Below are positions 56,842-64,000 of a stretch of DNA of 64,000 nt, piece by piece (positions within the stretch are counted from its first letter, which is position 1; each line of letters starts with the position of its first letter). The stretch covers positions 1-64,000 of the forward strand of contig NZ_JAINWI010000015.1 of NCBI RefSeq assembly GCF_021021435.1, given 5' to 3'. Origin of the DNA: Seohaeicola saemankumensis (lineage in GTDB: Bacteria; Pseudomonadota; Alphaproteobacteria; Rhodobacterales; Rhodobacteraceae). Made by a program: the position numbers and the translations under genes. The notes below the pieces were generated by a model. The model was not told the origin of the DNA and ran no database searches. It was given only the letters and a program-made list of their open reading frames with translations.

Positions 56842-57849
56842 TTAGGCCGCGTGGGTCACAGCCTGTATATCAGCCAGTGCCTGCGCGGCGATCCCGAAGG
56901 AATGAACCCGCGCGGCATGATCATGGATCATGCCTGTCACCATCAACTCGTCAGGACGGTAGCGCGCCACGATCTGCGACAGATCCTGATGCACCGCATC
57001 CGGCCCACCGACGGCAGAGACAGCCATCGCCTCGTGCACCATCCGCAAGACAGGCGCCGGAACCTGCGCCTCAAGATCGCGGACAGGCGCAGGCAGCTTG
57101 CCGGGCTGACCCGAACGCAACCGCGCAAAGGACAGCATCTGCGAGGTCCGCAGGTAATGCGCCTCGTCATCCGTATCGGCGGCGCAAACACCTGCGGCCA
57201 CCATCACATAGGGTTTCGCCAGATATTTCGACGGCTTGAATGTCGCGCGATAGGTCCGCAGAGCCTCTTCCAGCATCTGCGGGGCGAAATGCGAGGCAAA
57301 GGCATAGGGCAGCCCCATATAGGCCGCGAACTGTGCGCCGAACAAGCTGGAGCCAAGTATCCAGACCGGCACATGCGAACCCTGCCCCGGCACAGCGCGC
57401 ACACGCGCGTCAGAAGGCGCATCATCCAGATAGCCCAGCAATTCGGCCACATCCTGCGGAAAGGTATCGGCCCCGTCCATATAGCGGCGCAAGGCGCGGG
57501 CTGTGTTCATATCGGTGCCCGGCGCGCGCCCAAGCCCCAGATCAATCCGGTCCGGAAACATTGCCGCGAGCGTGCCGAACTGTTCGGCCACCACCAGCGG
57601 CGCATGGTTGGGCAGCATGATCCCGCCTGACCCCACGCGCATCGTCGATGTGGCGGCAGCCACCCGCCCGATTACCACAGCCGTGGCCGCACTTGCGATA
57701 CCTGGCATGTTGTGATGCTCGGCCAGCCAGTAGCGGTGATAGCCGAAACGCTCGGCGTTTACCGCCAGATCGACGGTATTGGCCAAAGCCTGCGTCGTGG
57801 TGGCACCTTCAGCCACCGGCGAGAGATCAAGTAGCGAATAGTGATGCAT
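56842..57849 (-). CDS. Luciferase-like FMN-dependent monooxygenase
   Basis: LLM-class flavin monooxygenase of 335 residues. It starts [20 protein letters not shown] with the pattern of the YhbW/MsnO8 group, then [20 protein letters not shown] (flavin and substrate loop), [20 protein letters not shown] and [13 protein letters not shown]-terminal helix follows. Substrate unknown; related enzymes oxidise alkanesulfonates or are only annotated by fold. AAAGGAG upstream supports ATG at 57849. It is followed by the small membrane protein. Confidence 0.85.
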   Translation of the reverse strand: MHHYSLLDLSPVAEGATTTQALANTVDLAVNAERFGYHRYWLAEHHNMPGIASAATAVVIGRVAAATSTMRVGSGGIMLPNHAPLVVAEQFGTLAAMFPDRIDLGLGRAPGTDMNTARALRRYMDGADTFPQDVAELLGYLDDAPSDARVRAVPGQGSHVPVWILGSSLFGAQFAAYMGLPYAFASHFAPQMLEEALRTYRATFKPSKYLAKPYVMVAAGVCAADTDDEAHYLRTSQMLSFARLRSGQPGKLPAPVRDLEAQVPAPVLRMVHEAMAVSAVGGPDAVHQDLSQIVARYRPDELMVTGMIHDHAARVHSFGIAAQALADIQAVTHAA

Positions 57850-57917
57850 GTCGAACTCCTTTGCCGCGACAGCCTAGACCGTCATAGTAGCAAGGCCAAG
57901 CGGGAACGGTTGAAACC

Positions 57918-59816
57918 TCAAAGCGGCCAGACAACCAGCAGAAGCGGCAGGCTGACAGCCACGACAAGTATTTCAAGCGGCAGACCCAGACGCCAGTAAT
58001 CGCTGAAACGGAACCCGCCGGGACCAAGGATCAGCGTATTGTTCTGATGCCCGATCGGCGTCAGGAAGGCGCAGGATGCCCCGATCGCCACCCCCATCAG
58101 AAAGCTGTCGGGATTGACGCCAAGGCTGGCCGCAATCCCCAAGGCGATGGGGCACATGACAGCGGCGGTTGCGGCGTTGTTCATGACATCGGACAGGAAC
58201 ATCGTGACAACTAGGATCACCCCCAGCGCGGCAATGGCATTGCCCTGCGCGATTGTGTCCAGCAGCAGCCGCGCCAGAACATCGGCTGCCCCTGTCTGCT
58301 CCATTGCGCCCGCCACGGGGATCAGTGCCGCCAGCAGCACGATCACCGGCCAGTCGATCGCCGTATAGACATCACGCGGCGGCACAGTCCGCAACACCAT
58401 CGAGGCCAGCAGCCCGAGCGCGAAAGCGGCTGCGGCGGGAAGTATCCCCAAGGTAACCAATGCAATGGACCCCGCCATGATCGCGGTAGACAGAAAAGCC
58501 ATGCGCGCATCGGGAATGCGCAATTCGCGCTCCCCCAAGGGCACGCAGCCGGATTCATTTGCAAAATCGGTCAAGACTTCTGCAGGCCCCTGCATCATCA
58601 GCAAGTCACCCGACTTCAACTTGAGCGTCCGCAAACGGGCGCGCGGACGGTGGCCTTCGCGTGCGACAGCAAGCAGGTTCAAGCCGAAACGGGTACGCAG
58701 CCGGATATCGCGCGCGGACCTGCCCACGAGGTTGGATGCCGGCAGAACCGCCAGTTCCCGCAGAACGATGTCTTCATCACGGCGCGAGTCATCCTCCTCC
58801 TCGTCCTGATCCTTGTTTTTGTTTCGGTCGGCCGCTTTTGCATCAGCATCGGCCTTGGTGGATTTTGCACTGGCTTTGCTTTTGGTCTCGGCCTTGCCGC
58901 TCTCCTCTTCCACCATTTCGGAAGAGGAGCCTTGCTCTTCCAGTTTGATCCCGAACGCGGACAATGCTTCGGAAAGGCCCTCGACATCGGCTTCCAGCAT
59001 CAGGATATCTTCGGCTTTGATCCGGCGGCCGCCATGCGGGGCGTTCATCTTGACCTCGTTTCGCACAAGCGCAACGATCTGCGCCTCGGCCCCTTCAAGT
59101 TCGGTTTCGATCTGGCGCAATGTCATGCCGACAGCTTTGCTTTTGGATGGCACCCGCACTTCGGTCAGATAGGCGCTTGTCTCGAACCCGTCGCCGCTTG
59201 AGGATTTGCGTGCCGGCACCAGCCGCCAGCCGACAAGAGACACGAAGACCACCCCGACGGCCGCCACGGCCAGTCCGACCGGCGTGAAATCGAACATGCG
59301 GAACTGGCCCAATCCCGCATCCGCCCGAAAGCCGGAAACGATCAGGTTGGGCGGCGTACCCACAAGCGTGGTCATCCCACCCAGAATCGTGCCGAAGGCC
59401 AAGGGCATCAACACCTGACCTGCTGTAAGCCCCAGCCGCCCTGACACCTGCACGGCAATCGGCATGAGCAAAGCCATTGCGCCAACATTATTCATCACAC
59501 CGGATAATAGCGCACCAAGCCCCATCAATGCGGCAAGTGTTGCAATCTTACCCCCATTTTTTGGCATAACCTTGCGCGTTAGCGCATCCACGGCGCCGGA
59601 TTGTTGCAAGCCATGGCTGAGAACCAGCACACAGGCCACGGTGATCACGGCCGGATGGCCAAAGCCGACAAATGCCTCGGCTGCGGGAACAAGCCCGACA
59701 ACGACACAGGCCATCAGCGCCGCTAGGGCCACCACATCATGGCGCAGCTTGCCCCAAAGAAACAAACCCACCGTCAGGGCGAGGATACCGAAAATCATCA
59801 TCTGTGGCGTGGTCAT
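57918..59816 (-). CDS. SLC13-family anion permease with RCK_C (TrkA_C) domains
   Basis: Sodium/anion or sulfate/carboxylate carrier of 632 residues. Two membrane halves flank two soluble RCK_C (TrkA_C) domains at about 225-290 (VGMTLRQIETELEGAEAQIV) and 350-425 (VLRELAVLPASNLVGRSARD). The membrane repeats carry GALLSGVMNNVGAMALLMPI and TMFLSDVMNNAATAAVMCPI, the paired N-N/T family signatures. Between the RCK domains is a 50-residue, highly charged, low-complexity linker at about 295-347 (ETKSKASAKSTKADADAKAA). This is unusual and may be flexible or regulatory. No binding protein is nearby. Anion unknown. Confidence 0.88.
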   Translation of the reverse strand: MTTPQMMIFGILALTVGLFLWGKLRHDVVALAALMACVVVGLVPAAEAFVGFGHPAVITVACVLVLSHGLQQSGAVDALTRKVMPKNGGKIATLAALMGLGALLSGVMNNVGAMALLMPIAVQVSGRLGLTAGQVLMPLAFGTILGGMTTLVGTPPNLIVSGFRADAGLGQFRMFDFTPVGLAVAAVGVVFVSLVGWRLVPARKSSSGDGFETSAYLTEVRVPSKSKAVGMTLRQIETELEGAEAQIVALVRNEVKMNAPHGGRRIKAEDILMLEADVEGLSEALSAFGIKLEEQGSSSEMVEEESGKAETKSKASAKSTKADADAKAADRNKNKDQDEEEDDSRRDEDIVLRELAVLPASNLVGRSARDIRLRTRFGLNLLAVAREGHRPRARLRTLKLKSGDLLMMQGPAEVLTDFANESGCVPLGERELRIPDARMAFLSTAIMAGSIALVTLGILPAAAAFALGLLASMVLRTVPPRDVYTAIDWPVIVLLAALIPVAGAMEQTGAADVLARLLLDTIAQGNAIAALGVILVVTMFLSDVMNNAATAAVMCPIALGIAASLGVNPDSFLMGVAIGASCAFLTPIGHQNNTLILGPGGFRFSDYWRLGLPLEILVVAVSLPLLLVVWPL

Positions 59817-59925
59817 GGTCGGCTCTTTCCTGCTACGTCACCGAAAGCCCCGGCAAAACTGGGTGCGATTATCATACGATATCAGGCACATGATCAGTCA
59901 CCCGACGATTCTACAACGCGCCACG

Positions 59926-59960
59926 ACAAAGGGCGGCGCGCTTTCGCCCACCGCCCTTGT
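59926..59960 (-). terminator. Terminator-like hairpin between the BCCT and SLC13 genes
   Basis: On the minus strand ACAAGGGCGG pairs with CCGCCCTTTGT with one bulge. It follows the BCCT stop by about 30 bases. The U stretch is inside the stem, so activity is uncertain. Confidence 0.5.
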
Positions 59961-59989
59961 GCAGATTATGCAATGATTTATCCCGCGTG

Positions 59990-61660
59990 TCAGCGTGGCT
60001 CGTTCAGCAGCCCTTTAACGATGGAATAACATGCGCCCAAAAGGACCAGCGTGAACGGCAAGCCTGTGGATACAGCCATCGCTTGCAAAGCCGCCAGACC
60101 GCCACCCAGCAGAAGGGCAATCGCGACCATGCCCTCGAAGCTGGCCCAGAACACGCGCTGGATAACCGGCGCGTTGGTCTTGCCGCCTGCCGCAATCGTG
60201 TCGATCACCAGACTGCCCGAGTCCGAGGATGTGATGAAGAACACGATCACAAGGACGATCCCGATCATCGAGGTGATGCCGGTCAGGGGTAGATAGGTCA
60301 GCATCTCGAACAGCTTCAGTTCGAGCGCGGCATCCTGAACGCTGCTAAGGCCCTGATTGACGACTTGACTGATCGCCGTGCCGCCAAGCGCTGTCATCCA
60401 TAGCACCGACAAAAGTGTCGGCACGATCAATACCGCGATCAGAAATTCGCGAACGGTCCGGCCACGGGACACGCGGGCGATGAACATGCCGACGAAAGGC
60501 GACCAGCTGATCCACCAAGCCCAGTAGAAGCCGGTCCAGCCGCTGGCAAAGTTGGAATCTTCGCGCGCGAAAGGCATGGACAGCGCGGGCAGGTTCTGCG
60601 CGTAGGCCCCAAGATTGGCAAAGAAGCCCGTCAGAATCTCAAGCGTAGGCCCGACCGCGATGATGAAGAACAACAGCAGCGCGGCGAGACCCATATTGAC
60701 CTCGGACAGCACTTTGACCCCGCCGTCCAGACCACGCAGAATCGAGACGATCGCAATGGCCGTAATCAAGATGATCAGGACAATCAGCACCGTGTTCGAG
60801 CTACCCAGACCGAACAGGAAATCAAGCCCTGCACTAGCCTGTTGCGCCCCGATACCAAGGGATGTGGCCAAACCGAAAACCGTCGCAAGAACCGCGAGAA
60901 TGTCGATGACATGGCCGGGCCAGCCCCAGACTTTCTCGCCGAAAATGGGATAGAAAGCAGAGCGCAGAGTCAGCGGCAAACCTTTGTTATAGCTGAACAA
61001 GGCCAGTGCAAGAGCAACAATGGCATAAATCGCCCAAGGGTGCAGACCCCAGTGAAAGATTGTGGCGGCCATACCCAGACGGCGCGCTGCCTCTGCATCG
61101 CCTTCAGCCCCGCCGAGCGGTGCCCAATCCGTCCGCAGGCCGTCCTCGCCCACGGCAATCCCGTCGAATGCCGCCGAGAAATGCGACATCGGTTCGGACA
61201 CGCCGAAGAACATCAGGCCGATCCCCATACCGGCAGCAAACAGCATCGAGAACCATCCGATATATGTGTAGTCGGCGGTTGCCTCGGGTCCGCCAAGGCG
61301 CACGCGCCCCAAGGGAGACAGGATCAACGCAAGACAAAGGATCACGAAAATATTGCCCGACAACAGGAAGAACCAGTCAAGATTTCCGGTCAGCCAGTCA
61401 CGCAGACCGACGAAAAGCGGCTCGACCTCTGTCTGGAATGCCAGTGTCAGGAAGGTAAACAACAGGATCGCAACGGCCGAGACCGGAAAAACCGGATTGT
61501 GGATATCGAACTCGAACACCCATTTGCGCGTGGCGATATTGTCCTGCCCGATCGTGTAATCCGTTTCGATGATCTCTGTCTCACCTTCGGGTTCGGGAAT
61601 GGCTTCGATTGCCTCGGGATCGGTCGCATCCGGATCGCGGGCTATTTCCTCGTCGGTCAT
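59990..61660 (-). CDS. BCCT-family carrier (betaine/choline/carnitine type)
   Basis: Secondary transporter of 556 residues for betaine, choline or DMSP-like compounds. About twelve helices are present. FAAGMGIGLMFFGVSEPMSH is the sodium-site region (GxGxG type, sodium-coupled by family rule), and FYWAWWISWSPFVGMFIARV followed by SRGRTVREF is the signature Trp-rich box. An acidic N-terminal tail of about 50 residues (EEIARDPDATDPEAIEAIPE) may sense osmotic state. ATG at 61660 follows AAGGACAG. In Roseobacters these often import osmolytes; the ligand is not decided. Confidence 0.93.
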   Translation of the reverse strand: MTDEEIARDPDATDPEAIEAIPEPEGETEIIETDYTIGQDNIATRKWVFEFDIHNPVFPVSAVAILLFTFLTLAFQTEVEPLFVGLRDWLTGNLDWFFLLSGNIFVILCLALILSPLGRVRLGGPEATADYTYIGWFSMLFAAGMGIGLMFFGVSEPMSHFSAAFDGIAVGEDGLRTDWAPLGGAEGDAEAARRLGMAATIFHWGLHPWAIYAIVALALALFSYNKGLPLTLRSAFYPIFGEKVWGWPGHVIDILAVLATVFGLATSLGIGAQQASAGLDFLFGLGSSNTVLIVLIILITAIAIVSILRGLDGGVKVLSEVNMGLAALLLFFIIAVGPTLEILTGFFANLGAYAQNLPALSMPFAREDSNFASGWTGFYWAWWISWSPFVGMFIARVSRGRTVREFLIAVLIVPTLLSVLWMTALGGTAISQVVNQGLSSVQDAALELKLFEMLTYLPLTGITSMIGIVLVIVFFITSSDSGSLVIDTIAAGGKTNAPVIQRVFWASFEGMVAIALLLGGGLAALQAMAVSTGLPFTLVLLGACYSIVKGLLNEPR

Positions 61661-61811
61661 GAAAGCTGTCCTTCGATTGTTTTTGTCGTTGAGCGGCACT
61701 GCCGCGTTACCCTCTCGTTGTGAAGGGACCGGACGGGCCACACCCGTGATCCGGCAATGAGCGTGTCAAACTATGGAAAGAACAGGTAAAACGCAACCAA
61801 TGCGGCTCTAC

Positions 61812-63080
61812 TCAGGTTTTCTGCACCTCGTCCAGACGGCTTGCGATCACGGCACCAGTCAGCGAAATCACTGCGAAAACCATCAAAAGGGCAGCCGGCC
61901 CAAAGCGGTCAGCCGCCAGCCCGAACAGCCCGCCAGCCATCAAGGCAAGCCCGATCAACGTGTTTGACAGGGCCGTATATCGGGCGCGGAAATCATCCTC
62001 GGCCATGTCTGTCAGATGCAATTTGCGCCCCGCCCGCACACCCTCATAGGCGATCTGGGCAACAAAAATAGCCAAGCCTGCCCCCGATGCGCCACCCAAC
62101 CCGTCGAGCGCCGCCCCCGCAAGGCCCGTCAGAAAAAGCGCGAGGGCGGCAAGGCTTCCTGCAAGCATCAAGGTCTGGCGGCTGGATTTGTCCGACAGGC
62201 GCCCCCAGATATACGAGGACAGCACGGCCGCCGCGGTCGAGGCCATAACCATCGGTCCCAACTGGTCCAGCGCGCCATCACCCTGCGCAGAAGACAGCAT
62301 GATAATGAAGGGCGGCGCCAAGGCCGTCACGGTCAGGGCAGCCCGCGCCGCGATGAAAACCTGCAACTGGCGATCCTCCCGCAGCGGGCGGATCAGATCG
62401 CCAATCCCGTTCGTGTCAGTCGTGCCGGTTTCGTTGTCCGGCTCTTTCAGGCGCAGGAACAATAGGCCCGCCACCACGAACCCTGCCCCAGCAAGAGCAA
62501 TCGCGCCGGCCAGGACAGGCACGGCCACATCGAAAACACCCAGCGCCATCAGCAATCCGAACGCGAAGGCCGTGACAGAGGCGACCGAAGCCGCAAGTCC
62601 AGTCACAGTGCCGCGCCGCCCCTTTTCAATCGTGCGCGCCAGCACATTCTTGTAGCTGACAGATGCGGCAGAGCGCGCAACCGCCAGCAAAGCCAGCAGT
62701 GCCAGCACGGTCCAGCCTGCGGCGCTCCCTTCCAGCGTCAGCACCGCCAGTGCGATTCCCGATGCCGCCACACCCTGCACAAGTGCTCCGGCGGCCCAGA
62801 TCCGCTTGCGCTGCGTCGATTGTTCGACCTGTCTGGCCAAGGCAAGTTGCGGCAACATTGATCCGGCCTCGCGCACGGGGACCAGCGCGCCCAACACAAC
62901 TCCGGGTGCACCCAATGCATTCAGAAGCCACGATAGTACCAGTTTGGGATCTATCAGGCTGTCAGCCGACTTGGTCAGTGTCAGGGCCATGACGTGGATC
63001 AAAGCATTGCGCGCCTCGCCATCGTTCAGCGCATCGGGGGCGGTGTCTGTCAGTCTGGCAAATATCCGGCGCGCGGGCAT
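61812..63080 (-). CDS. MFS transporter linked to the GGCT-like gene
   Basis: Major facilitator protein of 422 residues with about twelve hydrophobic segments. EAGSMLPQLALARQVEQSTQ followed by RKRIWAAGA is the first-loop region, and IWGRLSDKSSRQTLMLAGSL contains a clear MFS loop motif (GRLSDKxxR) in the second half. ATG at 63080 follows AAGGA five bases upstream. It starts 32 bases after the GGCT-like stop and reads with it, so the two probably form an operon. It could export a product of the neighbouring amidoligase/GGCT enzymes, which is inference. Function otherwise unknown. Confidence 0.8.
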   Translation of the reverse strand: MPARRIFARLTDTAPDALNDGEARNALIHVMALTLTKSADSLIDPKLVLSWLLNALGAPGVVLGALVPVREAGSMLPQLALARQVEQSTQRKRIWAAGALVQGVAASGIALAVLTLEGSAAGWTVLALLALLAVARSAASVSYKNVLARTIEKGRRGTVTGLAASVASVTAFAFGLLMALGVFDVAVPVLAGAIALAGAGFVVAGLLFLRLKEPDNETGTTDTNGIGDLIRPLREDRQLQVFIAARAALTVTALAPPFIIMLSSAQGDGALDQLGPMVMASTAAAVLSSYIWGRLSDKSSRQTLMLAGSLAALALFLTGLAGAALDGLGGASGAGLAIFVAQIAYEGVRAGRKLHLTDMAEDDFRARYTALSNTLIGLALMAGGLFGLAADRFGPAALLMVFAVISLTGAVIASRLDEVQKT

Positions 63081-63112
63081 GAGAATCCTTTTTGGCATCT
63101 ACTGTGTCTGGG

Positions 63113-63547
63113 TCACTGGCGGGCTGCGGGCAAGAGTTGGTAGACCCAGACGTCGCGTCCGTCGTTCAGTGTCCTGAGGTCACGGCGGTAGCGCTCTCCC
63201 AATCGTTCGTAGCGGTCCAATCGCAACAGACCTTCCGGCCCTACAGTAAAGACCTGTCCCGCAACCACGCTGCCGGAATCGCGACGCAGATCGCGCCCCT
63301 CGCGCAAAAATCCTTCAAGCTGTGCTGGTGCGGCGGACACCGGACGGCCAATTACCACAAACCGGAGCAAAGAATGCTTCAGAGTGGCGTAGCCGAAAAC
63401 ATCTTGCGGGCCGCTGTCCTGCGCGGGCTGTGCGTCCAGCATAGCGGGTGTGACAGGCGGCAGATAGACAGGCATATGTGCAATCAAGCCCCATAGCCCA
63501 ACTATTGCACCGCCCAAAGCTGCAGCCTTCCACCGCATGCGGCTCAT
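63113..63547 (-). CDS. Membrane-anchored gamma-glutamylcyclotransferase-like protein
   Basis: Protein of 144 residues with an N-terminal membrane anchor at about 8-28 (AAALGGAIVGLWGLIAHMPV). The domain begins VFGYATLKHSLLRFVVIGRP (the family YGTLK strand), continues QLEGFLREGRD and VAGQVFTV, and ends LLRLDRYERLGERYRRD, in which the glutamate after DRY matches the GGCT/AIG2 catalytic or substrate position. GGCT domains release 5-oxoproline from gamma-glutamyl amines or peptides. It overlaps no gene but is 97 bp divergent from the amidoligase gene and upstream of an MFS gene. Its location on the outer face of the membrane is probable but not certain. Confidence 0.75.
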   Translation of the reverse strand: MSRMRWKAAALGGAIVGLWGLIAHMPVYLPPVTPAMLDAQPAQDSGPQDVFGYATLKHSLLRFVVIGRPVSAAPAQLEGFLREGRDLRRDSGSVVAGQVFTVGPEGLLRLDRYERLGERYRRDLRTLNDGRDVWVYQLLPAARQ

Positions 63548-63644
63548 AGGCTGCCCGGCAATCTGTCACGTCCCACGGTTGCCTTCTCTACATGCTTTCC
63601 CATAGTGTGGACTGTCACGCAGTTCCTATGAAGAGTGCAACCCC

Positions 63645-64000
63645 TTGACAGATTTCAGTGATCTTCTGACGCGCATCCCGCAGGACAAGCTGTGGCAGCT
63701 ACCGGAGCCTCGGCGTGCCGACGGCAAGGAACGCCGTGTCGGGGTCGAGATCGAATTTGCCGGTCTGTCGGAAGCGGATACGGCAGAGATCATTCAAGAC
63801 GCATGGGGCGGCACCATCGACATCGCCACCCTGCATGACATCACGGTCAGGAACACTGCACTGGGCGATGTGAAAATCGAACTGGATGTCCATTTGCGCG
63901 ACAAGGCTGGCAGCTTTATCGCGGACAAGTTGCTGAACTGGTCACGCGCGGTTGTGCCGGTCGAAATCGTGACGGGACCACTGACGCGGACACAGCTTGA
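63645..64000 (+). CDS. Amidoligase family protein, 3' end outside window
   Basis: Starts at TTG 63645 and is still open at the window edge, giving about 118 residues. KERRVGVEIEFAGLSEADTA at about 29-48 is the typical entry strand of the glutamine-synthetase-like amidoligase fold. DVKIELDVHLRDKAGSFIAD follows, and VVPVEIVTGPLTRTQL is the third family block. Such enzymes make amide bonds with ATP. No better start with a strong ribosome site is visible; an ATG at 63629 runs into a stop at once. It is divergent from the GGCT-like gene. The rest of the locus is outside the window. Confidence 0.7.
   Translation, partial: MTDFSDLLTRIPQDKLWQLPEPRRADGKERRVGVEIEFAGLSEADTAEIIQDAWGGTIDIATLHDITVRNTALGDVKIELDVHLRDKAGSFIADKLLNWSRAVVPVEIVTGPLTRTQL

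Overview
The window is most consistent with the chromosome of a marine alphaproteobacterium of the Rhodobacterales (Roseobacter group). The evidence is the moderately high G+C core, the Tat-exported TRAP binding proteins of the TakP type, RTX proteins ending in a Hint domain, a MaeB malic enzyme with a phosphotransacetylase tail, short-Q-loop cytochrome bd genes, BCCT and SLC13 carriers, and many small proteins of a kind typical of that group. No ribosomal RNA or marker gene is present to fix the genus.

Layout. 1-4.2 kb is an accessory patch: a serine recombinase touching the left edge, a FicA/Fic-type toxin-antitoxin pair, a small lipoprotein with a decayed second copy beside it, and an AT-rich gene with a HEPN-type R-x4-H motif. 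4.2-8.2 kb holds two facing genes of the Hint family, one small and one large RTX protein. 9.0-13.9 kb is a complete TRAP transporter operon with an oversized small subunit and a large subunit that carries a long coiled-coil tail. 14-17 kb has acetoacetyl-CoA synthetase and a Gfo/Idh/MocA oxidoreductase, with a tandem 16-bp repeat upstream. 17.1-22.9 kb is an envelope cassette: three glycosyltransferases, a Kdo-kinase-like and a YrbL-like kinase, a Cys-phosphatase and an LpxL-type acyltransferase. 23.1-28.2 kb has katG divergent from cydAB. 28.4-31.5 kb is a second TRAP system, with its binding protein convergent to its membrane subunits.

31.7-41 kb contains a frameshifted conserved gene, a YghU-type glutathione transferase, an acyl-CoA synthetase, a BON-LysM protein, an ABC exporter, one tRNA-Gly and two envelope proteins (SH3/glycine-zipper and SPOR). 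41-46.7 kb is a tightly overlapping nucleoside salvage operon (VOC-bicupin protein, cdd, deoA, deoB, add, upp). Divergent from it, across a perfect palindrome, is maeB. 49.4-53.4 kb carries probable mesaconyl-C4-CoA hydratase, mesaconyl-CoA transferase and propionyl-CoA synthetase genes, suggesting propionate or mesaconyl-CoA conversion. 53.5-61.7 kb has a CIA30 protein, NAD kinase, serine hydroxymethyltransferase, a flavin monooxygenase and two large carriers. The right edge shows a membrane-anchored gamma-glutamylcyclotransferase-like protein in an operon with an MFS carrier and divergent from an amidoligase that runs off the window.

Most genes are ordinary. The parts that deserve follow-up are the amidoligase/GGCT/MFS module, the Hint pair, the extended TRAP permease, the envelope kinase/phosphatase cassette, the VOC-bicupin protein heading the nucleoside operon, and several strong palindromes or repeats in promoter regions. 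All functions are assigned by reading motifs and family resemblance; no database search was run.
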